Below are positions 48,058 through 56,098 of a DNA stretch of 64,000 nt, in pieces (the first letter of the stretch is position 1; each line of letters opens with the position of its first letter). The notes under the pieces are model-generated. The model made no database searches and was not told where the DNA came from. It saw only the letters and a program-made list of their open reading frames with translations. The DNA is from Clostridium thermosuccinogenes (GTDB taxonomy: Bacteria; Bacillota; Clostridia; Acetivibrionales; DSM-5807): NCBI RefSeq assembly GCF_002896855.1, contig NZ_CP021850.1, forward strand, positions 3,063,665 to 3,127,664, in the 5' to 3' direction. Both the position numbers and the translations under genes were made by a program.

Positions 48058-48759
48058 CTATTCACCACCAAACCGGTAGCCTATTCCATGAACAGTTAAA
48101 ATGTATTTTGGGTTTTTTGGGTCGGATTCAATTTTTTGTCTGATGTTCTTTATATGGGTATCAATTGTTCTGTCATAGCCATCGTAATCCTCACCCCAAG
48201 CCATATATATCAATTCTTCCCTGGTGAAAGTCTTATCAGGATATTTTACCATCGTTAACAGCAGCTTATATTCATTAGGAGTCAAATTGATTGCTTCCCC
48301 ATATCTTTTCACCTCATATTTCAAGGTATCGATGACCAGTTCATCATTGTTTAAAGTTATAAAGCTTGACAATGGAATTAATGCGTCACTTACCCTTCTC
48401 AAAACTGCTTCAACCCTTGCTACTAATTGCCTTGGGCTGAAGGGTTTTGTAACATAATCATCTGCTCCGATATTCAAACCTTTTAAAACATCCTCTTCTT
48501 CAACCTTAGCAGTAAGCATTATTATAGGTACTCTTGATTTCTTCCTTAAAGCTTTGCAAATTTCCTCACCGTTCATATCCGGAAGCATTAAATCTAGAAT
48601 TATTAGAGCAGGATTCTCCTTTTCGAATTTATCCAGAGCTTCCTTGCCATTATATGCTTCATATACTGAATATCCACTGTTTTCAAGATATGATTTTACA
48701 ACCTCCACTATTTTCATCTCGTCATCCACGATCAGTATTTTTTGGGGCACATTGCTCAT
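48058..48759 (-). CDS. OmpR/PhoB-family response regulator
   Basis: A 233-residue regulator with receiver domain (ILIVDDEMKIVEVV, LIILDLMLPDMNGEE with the phospho-Asp, PIIMLTAKVEEEDV, GADDYVTKPFSPRQLVARVEAVLRR) and winged-helix output domain (LTPNEYKLLLTMVKYPDKTFTREELI, RTIDTHIKNIRQKIE, TVHGIGYRFGG). Such proteins bind tandem repeats spaced about 11 bp, overlapping the -35 region. The 11-bp TCTTCAT-like repeats seen at eight promoters here are the natural candidates for its sites. GGAGG precedes the ATG. A weaker site lies before its own gene (48778-48811). Confidence 0.92.
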   Translation of the reverse strand: MSNVPQKILIVDDEMKIVEVVKSYLENSGYSVYEAYNGKEALDKFEKENPALIILDLMLPDMNGEEICKALRKKSRVPIIMLTAKVEEEDVLKGLNIGADDYVTKPFSPRQLVARVEAVLRRVSDALIPLSSFITLNNDELVIDTLKYEVKRYGEAINLTPNEYKLLLTMVKYPDKTFTREELIYMAWGEDYDGYDRTIDTHIKNIRQKIESDPKNPKYILTVHGIGYRFGGE

Positions 48760-48810
48760 CGTAAACCTCCGTAATAGCTGATATCATAAAAATCTATAAA
48801 ATATATGAAA

Positions 48811-48836
48811 AAATCCCCTGTTTGACAAGGGGACTT
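48811..48836 (-). terminator. Terminator after copZ
   Basis: Minus-strand AGTCCCCT / AGGGGATT stem around an 8-base loop, followed by TTTTT. It ends the long metal operon (54826 to 48852) just before the response regulator gene. Confidence 0.65.
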
Positions 48837-48851
48837 TTTCGTACACATTAA

Positions 48852-49058
48852 TTATACAACATCGTATCCCTGATCCTCAATCTCGTTTTTGATCCTGTCC
48901 AGTGATACCTCTGAACTCTCGTATTCAACTGTGACGGTTTTACCTTTTAAGTCAACTGTTACTGCACTAACACCATCAAGAGCACCTACTGATTTTTTAA
49001 TAGCATTTTCGCAATGCGAACAAGACATTCCATCAACCTTTAATACTGTTCTTTCCAT
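48852..49058 (-). CDS. copZ: Copper chaperone CopZ (HMA domain)
   Basis: A 68-residue HMA protein that carries Cu(I) in the cytoplasm and hands it to the CopA ATPase. The metal site is VDGMSCSHCENAIKKSV (C-x2-C), and the fold ends in VEYESSEVSLDRIKNEIEDQGYDVV, as in CopZ. GGAGG lies 9 bases before the ATG. It is the last gene of the operon containing CopA, the TauE/SafE fusion and the lipoprotein. Confidence 0.93.
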   Translation of the reverse strand: MERTVLKVDGMSCSHCENAIKKSVGALDGVSAVTVDLKGKTVTVEYESSEVSLDRIKNEIEDQGYDVV

Positions 49059-49075
49059 TTCTTAATCCTCCAATC

Positions 49076-49750
49076 TTATTTTATATTAAACGGTTTTAAA
49101 AATTTGTCCACTTCAACCTTTTTACCATTCATATCCATGGTTTCAACCTTGGCAAATACCCAACCCTCTACCTTTTCAGGATCAACTCCTGCGTCAATAA
49201 ACACCTGCGGATTCAAAACAAATACTATATCCTTGTCGTTCATTCCAATGTCCATTGCCCACTCAAACATGTTGCCTCCTGCCAGATCCACCCCAAAATG
49301 ATCCAGAGCAGCGTGGTAACCTATAGAGTCTCGCTTAAGTTCTACAATTTTTTCGTAGGAGGCAATCGGAGTAGCTTCACCATCATAAGTTATACTTTCA
49401 GAGCTTAGTTCTACACCAACTACCAGTTTATCCTCGGAAACCATACCATCCGGCAGCTTATTAATATCAAGGCCTGCATCAATAAAAGGTTTGGCATCGA
49501 ATTCCAGCATTGCATCATATAATTTGCTCTTACTGAAATCCTTACTCCAGAAGAATTTAGCGCTGTTATCCGGCGCAGTCAAAGTCCAGCCTCCATTGAC
49601 CTCATCGGCTGCAATTTTATCTGGCATTGCATCCAATACTTCTTTAAATGATGTGATGGATTTGTTGCCTATTACATCCAGCTGACTGCATGAAGCAAAA
49701 ATAAACGTCATTATCAGTAACAGCGGAATTAAAATGTGCTTCTTTTTCAT
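49076..49750 (-). CDS. Lipoprotein of the copper operon, unknown function
   Basis: A 224-residue exported lipoprotein (LIPLLLIMTFIFASCSQLD, lipobox Cys). The mature part has two similar-looking halves: SKLYDAMLEFDAKPFIDAGLDINKLP and DIVFVLNPQVFIDAGVDPEKVEGWVFA both contain F-IDAG(L/V)D-x-x-K(L/V). So it may be an internal duplication of an alpha/beta unit. It sits between CopA and CopZ, and is probably a surface copper-binding or copper-sensing protein; no classical metal motif is visible. AAAGGA precedes the ATG. Confidence 0.72.
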   Translation of the reverse strand: MKKKHILIPLLLIMTFIFASCSQLDVIGNKSITSFKEVLDAMPDKIAADEVNGGWTLTAPDNSAKFFWSKDFSKSKLYDAMLEFDAKPFIDAGLDINKLPDGMVSEDKLVVGVELSSESITYDGEATPIASYEKIVELKRDSIGYHAALDHFGVDLAGGNMFEWAMDIGMNDKDIVFVLNPQVFIDAGVDPEKVEGWVFAKVETMDMNGKKVEVDKFLKPFNIK

Positions 49751-49787
49751 TGGATACCCATTCCTTTCTTTTTATAAAGTCTACTCT

Positions 49788-52253
49788 TTATTTATATGGC
49801 TTAAACCTTTTTAGCCTTAAAGCATTTGTTAAAACAGATACTGAGCTTAGAGACATTGCTGCAGCTGCAAATATGGGATTTAGAAGCGGACCGCCAAAAA
49901 GATAAAGAACGCCTGCTGCAATCGGAATGCCGGCAACATTATATCCAAAAGCCCAGAACAGGTTTTGCTTGATGTTGCGTATTGTACTTTTACTTAAGTG
50001 GATTGCTGTTGGAACATCCATAAGGTCACTTTTCATCAGCACAATATCTGCAGATTCCATAGCCACATCGGTACCTGAACCTATAGCCATACCAATATCG
50101 GCCTGTACAAGGGCAGGCGCATCATTGATTCCATCACCTACCATTGCTACTTTCTTTCCTTCTGCCTGCAGCTTTTTAACCTCATTTGACTTATCCTGCG
50201 GGAGAACCTCAGCCAGTACTCTATTTATACCAACTTGTTTTGCAATCGCTTCGGCAGTTTTTCGATTATCACCGGTTATCATAGCAACTTCAATGCCCAT
50301 GGACTGAAGCTTTTTAATTGCTTTTGCACTGCTTTCCTTAACAACATCAGCAACAGCAATAATACCGGATATTTTGTTGTTCACTGCAACATACATCGGT
50401 GTTTTCCCTTCATTTGCGAGCCTGTCAGACTGAATATTAAGCTCACCTAATGAAATATCTCTTTCATCCATCAGTTTTCTGTTGCCAATAAGTACGTTCA
50501 TTCCTTCAATAGTGACTTCTATACCATGTCCCGGAATAGCTTCAAATTTTTCTACTTTCAAAAATTCAAGGTTTTTCTTCTCTGCGCCTCTTACTATAGC
50601 CTGGCCTAAAGGATGTTCCGAGCCTTTTTCACCCGAGGCTGCAATTTGAAGCAACCGATCCCTTTCCATGCCGGAGACAGCAATGATATCTGTTACCTCA
50701 GGTTTGCCTTCTGTTATGGTTCCTGTTTTATCGAAAACTATAGTATTGATCTTGTGAGTAGTTTCGAGAGCTTCTCCGCCTTTGATAAGAATCCCATATT
50801 CCGCCCCTTTTCCTGTTCCAACCATTATTGCAGTTGGTGTTGCAAGGCCCAAAGCACAAGGGCAGGCGATAACGAGTATTGAAATAAATATTGTAAGTGC
50901 GAACACTAATGTCTGGCCTCCAATGAGCCACCCTGCAAAGGCAAGTACTGCAATAACAACTACGATAGGAACAAAATATCCGGATACAATGTCAGCCATC
51001 TGTGCAATAGGAGCCTTTGAGCCTTGTGCATCCTCAACCAGTTTGATGATCTGTGCTAAAGCTGTGTCACCGCCTACCTTGGTAGCTTTAAAATGGATCA
51101 TACCATTGGTATTAATACTAGCGGCATAAACCTTATCTCCAGCCTTTTTATCGATAGGTATACTTTCACCTGTCAGCATGGATTCATCTATTGCTGTGTG
51201 CCCGTCTATTACTTCACCGTCTACAGGGATTTTTTCTCCCGGCTTTACCAAAATCACGTCGCCGATTTCTACCTCATCAATGGGAACTTCTACTTCTTTA
51301 TCATCATGTATTACTATTGCTGTTTTTGGTGCCAAACCCATCAGCTTCTTTATGGCTTCAGAGGTCTTTCCCTTTGATACTGCTTCCAGTGACTTGCCAA
51401 GCAGTATTAACGTAATAATAACACCGGCTGTTTCGAAATACAGTCCCTCGACAGCGTGAAATTTTCCAATTGATATCTGCCAGGTTGAATATAGGCTGTA
51501 GATAACCGCTGCTGTCGTACCTATTGCTATAAGGGAGTCCATGTTAGGGCTTCTTTGAATCAGCGCTTTATAGCCGACAGTGTAGAATTTATATCCTGCT
51601 ATAATTACCGGTATAACCAAAGAGATTTGCGTAAGCGCAAAGATTAAAGGGAATTGCATAGGCTCAAGAAAGCTTGGAATGGGAAAAGGGAGCCACGAAA
51701 TCATCGGAACCATGGCAAGATATAAAAGTGGTGCAGAAAATATAGCAGCTACGATGAATTTTCTCCAAAGGGTACGTATTTCTTTTTCCTTACGCAGCTT
51801 ATCTTCATCAACAGCAGCCTTTTTCTCAATACTTAAGGCTTTATATCCGGTTTTCTCAATGACCTGCTTGATTGCAGAGAGCCTGGTTATTTGAGGGTCA
51901 TATTCTACCGTTGCTTTTTCCGTGGCAAAGTTTACAGAAGCTTTTGAAATTCCCTCTACTTTACCTAACGCTTTTTCAATCCGGTTGGCACATGCGGCAC
52001 AGGTCATGCCCCCAATAGGTATGGTAACCGTTTTCTTTTTTTCTTCCTCAATAACTCCATACCCAGCCTTTACGATAGTTTCTTTGATCTCATTCGTAGA
52101 TAACTTTTGATTATCAAATTCAACAGACAGTTTTTCTGTTGCAAAGTTAACAGATGCTTGTGAAACGCCATCCAGTTTACCAACTGCTTTTTCGATTCGC
52201 TTTGCACATGCGGCACAGGTCATACCGCTTATTTTAATAGTTTCTTTATTCAT
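49788..52253 (-). CDS. copA: Copper-exporting P1B-type ATPase CopA
   Basis: An 821-residue Cu(I) efflux pump. Two HMA domains start the protein (GMTCAACAKRIEKAV and GMTCAACANRIEKAL). The membrane core includes the CPC motif (VIACPCALGLATPTAIMV). Phosphorylation occurs in VFDKTGTITEGK, with actuator TGE (DESMLTGESIPIDKKAG), the HP motif GSEHPLGQAIV, and hinge MVGDGINDAPALVQAD; NVAGIPIAAGVLYL and MSLSSVSVLTNALRLK mark the last segments with Cu-site residues. Two HMA domains followed by CopZ is a standard Firmicute arrangement. GGCGG precedes the ATG. It should export Cu+ outward and is part of the operon read from 54.85 kb. Confidence 0.97.
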   Translation of the reverse strand: MNKETIKISGMTCAACAKRIEKAVGKLDGVSQASVNFATEKLSVEFDNQKLSTNEIKETIVKAGYGVIEEEKKKTVTIPIGGMTCAACANRIEKALGKVEGISKASVNFATEKATVEYDPQITRLSAIKQVIEKTGYKALSIEKKAAVDEDKLRKEKEIRTLWRKFIVAAIFSAPLLYLAMVPMISWLPFPIPSFLEPMQFPLIFALTQISLVIPVIIAGYKFYTVGYKALIQRSPNMDSLIAIGTTAAVIYSLYSTWQISIGKFHAVEGLYFETAGVIITLILLGKSLEAVSKGKTSEAIKKLMGLAPKTAIVIHDDKEVEVPIDEVEIGDVILVKPGEKIPVDGEVIDGHTAIDESMLTGESIPIDKKAGDKVYAASINTNGMIHFKATKVGGDTALAQIIKLVEDAQGSKAPIAQMADIVSGYFVPIVVVIAVLAFAGWLIGGQTLVFALTIFISILVIACPCALGLATPTAIMVGTGKGAEYGILIKGGEALETTHKINTIVFDKTGTITEGKPEVTDIIAVSGMERDRLLQIAASGEKGSEHPLGQAIVRGAEKKNLEFLKVEKFEAIPGHGIEVTIEGMNVLIGNRKLMDERDISLGELNIQSDRLANEGKTPMYVAVNNKISGIIAVADVVKESSAKAIKKLQSMGIEVAMITGDNRKTAEAIAKQVGINRVLAEVLPQDKSNEVKKLQAEGKKVAMVGDGINDAPALVQADIGMAIGSGTDVAMESADIVLMKSDLMDVPTAIHLSKSTIRNIKQNLFWAFGYNVAGIPIAAGVLYLFGGPLLNPIFAAAAMSLSSVSVLTNALRLKRFKPYK

Positions 52254-52291
52254 AAAATTACCGCCTTTCTAAAAGTGAGTATTATGTGTCA

Positions 52292-54124
52292 TTAATGACA
52301 TGAAGGGAGTCCGCTATTATCTATAAATTCTTGTACGGTAGGAACGTATTGATTTATTTCATTCTTTATTGCATCAATATCGATTTCGTTTATATCGTCA
52401 ACAACTTTTACATAGCCATAAAAAGTGTTGTCAGCAGTGCTAAAATCAAAGTCACCTACAGGAATTAAACCTATTTCATTATCTCCTTCCTGCATATTTA
52501 TTTGGGCATTATACTTAGGGAATATAAGTGTGCTATTACTGTCATTTATACTTACACCCTTTATATTCCATATTGTTTCAATTCCTTTCTGCATTACTAT
52601 TACTGCCGGAGAAAACCTGTTTTCTTCCAAATTTATTTCAACATAATGTTTTCCGTCCTCATCTAGTTTAGCAACAGCAATTTCGTCAGTGGGTATTTTG
52701 TAATCTGACTTTTGAACACCTCCACTAGAGCCGGATGTATCAACATTATTAATATCATCAACTACAGTTATTTTGCTCCTGATCATGCCCATCCAGCAGC
52801 TATACGCAAATGTACCGGTTTGTGTCGGAGTAAACTCTATGATATTGTCTCCTACCTCAAGCTTTTTGCTTGTATTAAATTTTGGTATTACAATTTCGTT
52901 GTTACAGCCGTTTATGTTACCTTTTTGAGCCTTTATGGTCCATCTCACAGGTATACCTTTTTGAACTGTAATCGGTTCATAGCTGCCTGATGACAGATTT
53001 GTAGTAACTATTTGAATACCGTTTTGTATTGTAGCTACGTTGCTGCCTTGAGTGCCGCTGTTTGCACCAAATGCTACAGATGGGAATGAAAAGCCTGATA
53101 ATGCCAGACCCCTGTTTGTCATAACCACTCCAAGTACGATTACCAGCACAGCACTTACTTTCATCATCTTATGTGTAAATTTTCCGCTTAACACTGAGCT
53201 CACTGCCCCAAATCCGAACATTAAAGGCACTGTGCCAATGCTAAACATAAACATGGATAATGCTCCTGCCGCGAAACTCCCGGTACCTAAAGCATAAATC
53301 TGCATAGACTGAAGTGGGCCACACGGCATTAAGCCATTGAGCAATCCCACATAAAAAGGCCCATACTTTCCATTGTTATTGTGTATTTTGTTGCCAAATA
53401 TTTTAGGCATCCTGGGATTTAATTTTCTGAGCCATGGGAATATGTTGAGCATATTTAACCCCATAATCACCATGAATACACCGGATATAATAGCCACAAT
53501 TCCCTTGGCGGCACCTGAAAAGCTTATACCGGAACCTAAAGATCCTACTATACCTCCGATAATAGTATAGGATATCACCCTGCCGCTGTTATAAAGCAAA
53601 CTTGGTTTTAATTTTGAAAGCTTACCGGAGTTCCCGTTATCAACCTTATATGAAACACATTGAGATAGATTTATTCCTCCGCACATGGCGATACAATGCA
53701 GTGAAGTCAGCAATCCGACAAAGAACAGGATTCCATACCCCATTGATTGATTAATCTCGGGTATAAAGTTAAACCCCACTGTGTTCTTAACAATAACATA
53801 AAGAGCAAACAATATGATACCTATCCCCAACAGTTGGTTGATTGACATTTTATCATCCGCTGCTTTTTTTACATTTGATTTTGTAACAGCCTCAGCACCT
53901 GGTTTATTCTTTACAATATAATCCAGCTTTTCTATCTTTTCAATAATTTGCTCCAGCCCTATAACATTTGCATCGTAGGTAATGTAAACATTGGAGCTGC
54001 TGAAAATTGCCTTAACTTCTAATACTCCGTCAAGCTTTCTCAGAGCATTCTCAATTCTCATTTCACAGCTTGTACATGTCATACCATCTATTTGAAGAAT
54101 TTTTCGTATCGATCTCTGTTCCAT
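52292..54124 (-). CDS. HMA-TauE/SafE-cupredoxin fusion membrane protein
   Basis: A 610-residue multi-domain protein. Residues 1-75 are an HMA domain (DGMTCTSCEMRIENAL). Residues 95-350 are a six-segment TauE/SafE-like (DsbD/CcdA-related) membrane domain with LHCIAMCGGINLSQCV and NGLMPCGPLQSMQIYALG. Residues 370-480 form a cupredoxin-like domain (FAYSCWMGMIRSKITVVDD, with Cys and Met ligands); a second copy (FDFSTADNTFYGYVKVVDD) has lost them. Family members take part in copper delivery or efflux across the membrane. GAGGTG precedes the ATG. The fusion suggests one protein moves copper from the cytosol to outer cupredoxin sites. Confidence 0.88.
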   Translation of the reverse strand: MEQRSIRKILQIDGMTCTSCEMRIENALRKLDGVLEVKAIFSSSNVYITYDANVIGLEQIIEKIEKLDYIVKNKPGAEAVTKSNVKKAADDKMSINQLLGIGIILFALYVIVKNTVGFNFIPEINQSMGYGILFFVGLLTSLHCIAMCGGINLSQCVSYKVDNGNSGKLSKLKPSLLYNSGRVISYTIIGGIVGSLGSGISFSGAAKGIVAIISGVFMVIMGLNMLNIFPWLRKLNPRMPKIFGNKIHNNNGKYGPFYVGLLNGLMPCGPLQSMQIYALGTGSFAAGALSMFMFSIGTVPLMFGFGAVSSVLSGKFTHKMMKVSAVLVIVLGVVMTNRGLALSGFSFPSVAFGANSGTQGSNVATIQNGIQIVTTNLSSGSYEPITVQKGIPVRWTIKAQKGNINGCNNEIVIPKFNTSKKLEVGDNIIEFTPTQTGTFAYSCWMGMIRSKITVVDDINNVDTSGSSGGVQKSDYKIPTDEIAVAKLDEDGKHYVEINLEENRFSPAVIVMQKGIETIWNIKGVSINDSNSTLIFPKYNAQINMQEGDNEIGLIPVGDFDFSTADNTFYGYVKVVDDINEIDIDAIKNEINQYVPTVQEFIDNSGLPSCH

Positions 54125-54156
54125 CCCACACCTCTTTTAAAAGGATTACTTAAATC

Positions 54157-54288
54157 CTACTTTTTACTACTGTTGCTTGGTCGGTTTAGCTGACAGCAAT
54201 CAAGAGTGCCCTTTCCAAAGGATTTTTCATTTTCCTTTGCCAGTTTTTCCAATAAATTGCTAATAGCCCTTTTTATACGTTTCAACAT
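54157..54288 (-). CDS. LDCCC-type small metal-binding protein
   Basis: A 43-residue protein in the gap between two larger genes: MLKRIKRAISNLLEKLAKEN, then KSFGKGTLDCCQLNRPSN. The LDCC-x-LN end and the basic amphipathic helix match the clostridial 'LDCCC motif putative metal-binding protein' family; the two Cys would bind metal. AGGAGG is 9 bases before the ATG at 54286-54288 (an earlier ATG at 54292-54294 is too close to it). It belongs to the copper operon, 14 bp after the DUF2318 gene. Confidence 0.78.
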   Translation of the reverse strand: MLKRIKRAISNLLEKLAKENEKSFGKGTLDCCQLNRPSNSSKK

Positions 54289-54301
54289 TATCATCCGCCT
54301 C

Positions 54302-54826
54302 CTACTTTCTCCAATTTCCAAACAAGTCTTTGTTTTCTTCCATGAAAGCTTGTGAGATTACAATATATGAGTCATCCTCAGTTTTATTTTCTTTCATAAT
54401 AGGAACCGGATTGCAGCCACCTTTTATCACTTCAATCTGGTCAAGCTGGAACCTGTTACCGCAATTCTGGCATATCAATTCGTCACCCTGCTGCTTATAA
54501 TAACCTCTTCCGGAATCATAACATACCTGACAAGTATTAAATGCCGTCCTTATCGTTCCATCACTTGCTTTAACGGCCAGGACCTCCATGTTTGTCTTAC
54601 CTGCCTTATAAGGGTAAAATTTAGCAATTTCAGAGACTTCACTCTTTTGTATCTTTAAATCACCTGATACAGCCCCTGTTGTAGCTGCTCCACCTCCACC
54701 TGAATAAATTTTGATAATAACGAAGCCTATGATAAGAACTGCAATTACGCCAACTACTACAAATGTTTTCTCTTTAGCTTTCTGTGCTGCTTGCACCTTT
54801 TTGTTTGTCTTACTTGATTTGCCCAT
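54302..54826 (-). CDS. DUF2318 Fe-S/metal membrane protein
   Basis: A 174-residue membrane-anchored protein. One membrane segment (FVVVGVIAVLIIGFVIIKIY) is followed by an external domain with a Cys array: FNTCQVCYDSGRGYY, ELICQNCGNRFQL, KGGCNPVPI. These make the two CxxC knuckles plus a Cys typical of DUF2318, often found with metal transport and Fe-S or heme handling. It leads the copper operon: repeats and a -10 box lie at 54858-54891. GGTGG precedes the ATG by about 8 bases. Its exact role in copper resistance is not known. Confidence 0.85.
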   Translation of the reverse strand: MGKSSKTNKKVQAAQKAKEKTFVVVGVIAVLIIGFVIIKIYSGGGGAATTGAVSGDLKIQKSEVSEIAKFYPYKAGKTNMEVLAVKASDGTIRTAFNTCQVCYDSGRGYYKQQGDELICQNCGNRFQLDQIEVIKGGCNPVPIMKENKTEDDSYIVISQAFMEENKDLFGNWRK

Positions 54827-54857
54827 CGTTATACCACCTTTGCATTATTTATCACTG

Positions 54858-54891
54858 AATTTAACACATTTTTGTGGAGATTTTATGAAGA
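54858..54891 (-). promoter_or_regulatory. Repeat operator/promoter of the copper operon
   Basis: Minus-strand heptamers TCTTCAT (54891-54885) and TCTCCAC (54880-54874) are 11 bp apart. The second ends 10 bp before -10 TAAATT (54863-54858). It drives DUF2318, the LDCCC protein, the TauE/SafE fusion, CopA, the lipoprotein and CopZ. Confidence 0.68.
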
Positions 54892-54989
54892 GAAGCATTT
54901 GGATAAATATTTATTATATCTTTCATTTGAAGTCTACTTATTGTATGATTTTTACGTTTGTATAAACTGTAAAAAATCATAGTACAAGA

Positions 54990-55016
54990 TAAGAAGCAGC
55001 CGAAGCTGCCTCCTTG
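54990..55016 (-). terminator. Terminator after the HMA-like gene
   Basis: Minus-strand GCAGC-TTCG-GCTGC stem (55009-54996) within AGGAGGCAGC...TGCTTCTTATC. The TTCG tetraloop is a common stable form; the T-run is weak. It follows the gene at 55106. Confidence 0.55.
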
Positions 55017-55105
55017 AACATTATTTATTATGTTCAGCATCTATTTAAACAGGCCGATATTGACCTGATTACTTTCAACATCACCATTTTTATTCGTCTC
55101 CTTGA

Positions 55106-55342
55106 TTAGTTAGCCATTGGCAATCTATATATCTTACCATTTATAATAGATTGTTCAACAATATTCTCAACCATCTCCTTTGATATACCCTTACCACTAT
55201 ATTTTATTTCAATCCTTTTAGTATCCAAATCTACATTAAGCTCCTCAATACCTGGCAATTGGCTTAACGTTCTTATTACATTCATTACACATCTATGGCA
55301 TAGCATATTTTCCTGCTTTAGCTTAATTCTGCGACTTTTCAA
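55106..55342 (-). CDS. HMA-like small metal-binding protein
   Basis: A 78-residue HMA-fold protein: basic start (MKSRRIKLKQENMLCHRCVM), with C-x2-C in LCHRC as metal site, then LSQLPGIEELNVDLDTKRIEIKYSGKGISKEMVENIVEQSI. The loop CHRC differs from the usual GMTCxxC of CopZ. Minus-strand AAGGAGGG lies 7 bases before a TTG at 55340-55342, which is the start. It overlaps the stop of the His-rich frame (TTGA), so the two should be coupled. It may be a second copper chaperone or a metal sponge. Confidence 0.72.
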   Translation of the reverse strand: MKSRRIKLKQENMLCHRCVMNVIRTLSQLPGIEELNVDLDTKRIEIKYSGKGISKEMVENIVEQSIINGKIYRLPMAN

Positions 55343-55497
55343 GAAACTCCCTCCTTTATAGGCTCACTAACTGCCTTTTTGTAAATTCTGTCCTGAACCA
55401 TTTTGGCTGTTTTCATATAATGCTCTGGAAGATCCTGTCCACTGTGGTCATGCCCTCTATGAGAATGTCCACTTTTGATTTTGTTTTTCTTATGACT
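55339..55497 (-). CDS. His-rich short frame without visible start codon
   Basis: An open frame of 52 codons whose sequence looks genuinely coding: KSGHSHRGHDHSGQDL, then PEHYMKTAKMVQDRIYKKAV. Histidines dominate one stretch, as in metal-binding proteins, and its stop overlaps the start of the HMA-like gene (TTGA). But there is no ATG, GTG or TTG before the His part, and a -10 TATAAT lies just upstream (55505-55500). It may start at a non-standard codon, or only the internal ATG (PEHYM) may be used, or it may be a decayed gene. It is next to an operator of the metal regulon. Confidence 0.4.
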   Translation of the reverse strand, partial: SHKKNKIKSGHSHRGHDHSGQDLPEHYMKTAKMVQDRIYKKAVSEPIKEGVS

Positions 55498-55499
55498 TT

Positions 55500-55533
55500 A
55501 TTATAGTAAGTAAATATGAAGATGTTATGGAGA
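55500..55533 (-). promoter_or_regulatory. Repeat operator/promoter before the His-rich frame
   Basis: TCTCCAT (55533-55527) and TCTTCAT (55522-55516) are 11 bp apart, ending 10 bp before a perfect -10 TATAAT (55505-55500). Same geometry as the other regulon sites. Confidence 0.68.
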
Positions 55534-55603
55534 TAAAATGACAGATTTGTAAATAATGTTCCGGTTTCAACCTGTTATCTCCGTCCTTTTCAGATGCGGT
55601 AAA

Positions 55604-55635
55604 AAAGAGGCCACTTTTTATATAGTGCCTCTTTC
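55604..55635 (-). terminator. Terminator after the 115-residue secreted protein
   Basis: Minus-strand AAAGAGGCACT / AGTGGCCTCTTT stem followed by TTTTACC. It lies 18 bases after the stop of the gene at 55653. Confidence 0.75.
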
Positions 55636-55652
55636 GGATTGTGGCGTTAATT

Positions 55653-56000
55653 TTATATGCTATTACTTGAAAATCTTCTCATCATACTATTTCTAGGCAA
55701 ATAATTCTGATTTTCGGCATTCCCGCTATCATTATTAAAACCACCGCAGTGTCCTCCAAAGCCATTCGATTCATGAAACTTCTTCATATCTTCAAAATGC
55801 TTTTCCCACTCCTTCGCTTCTTCCTCTGTGATTTCCCCTCTTTCCTGTGCTTGTTGGCTCCAGTTCCTCATAGCGTCAAACATGGAGTTTATTGCACTCT
55901 TTTCTCTCTGATCTCCGTTATCCTTGGCAAATACAGCCGATGTACTTAATGCTGCAACAACCAGCACTACCGTTAAAATACCCATGATTTTTCTCTTCAT
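55653..56000 (-). CDS. Secreted small acidic/His-Gly-rich protein
   Basis: A 115-residue exported protein with a typical signal peptide (ILTVVLVVAALSTSAVFA, cut before KDNG), then a helical part (SMFDAMRNWSQQAQERGEI, EEEAKEWEKHFEDMKKFHES) and a tail with NGFGGHCGGFNND. It resembles small exported proteins of the copper/envelope stress type (helical, Met/His rich, like CpxP/Spy in general style), but I see no firm family. AAGGAGG lies 7 bases before the ATG. Its promoter carries four 11-bp repeats, the strongest site in the window. Confidence 0.68.
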   Translation of the reverse strand: MKRKIMGILTVVLVVAALSTSAVFAKDNGDQREKSAINSMFDAMRNWSQQAQERGEITEEEAKEWEKHFEDMKKFHESNGFGGHCGGFNNDSGNAENQNYLPRNSMMRRFSSNSI

Positions 56001-56041
56001 TGTAAAACCTCCTTGATTCGTATTATTTATTTCATAGTTTT

Positions 56042-56097
56042 ATTTTAGTAAGTAAAAAAGGAGAACTCATGAAGAAAACATGAAGAACTTATGGAGA
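56042..56097 (-). promoter_or_regulatory. Four-repeat operator/promoter, strongest copy
   Basis: Minus-strand heptamers TCTCCAT (56097-56091), TCTTCAT (56086-56080), TCTTCAT (56075-56069) and TCTCCTT (56064-56058) follow each other at exact 11-bp steps. The last ends 10 bp before -10 TAAAAT (56047-56042). Such phased heptamers suit a PhoB/OmpR-type dimer series. Confidence 0.72.
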
Positions 56098-56098
56098 T

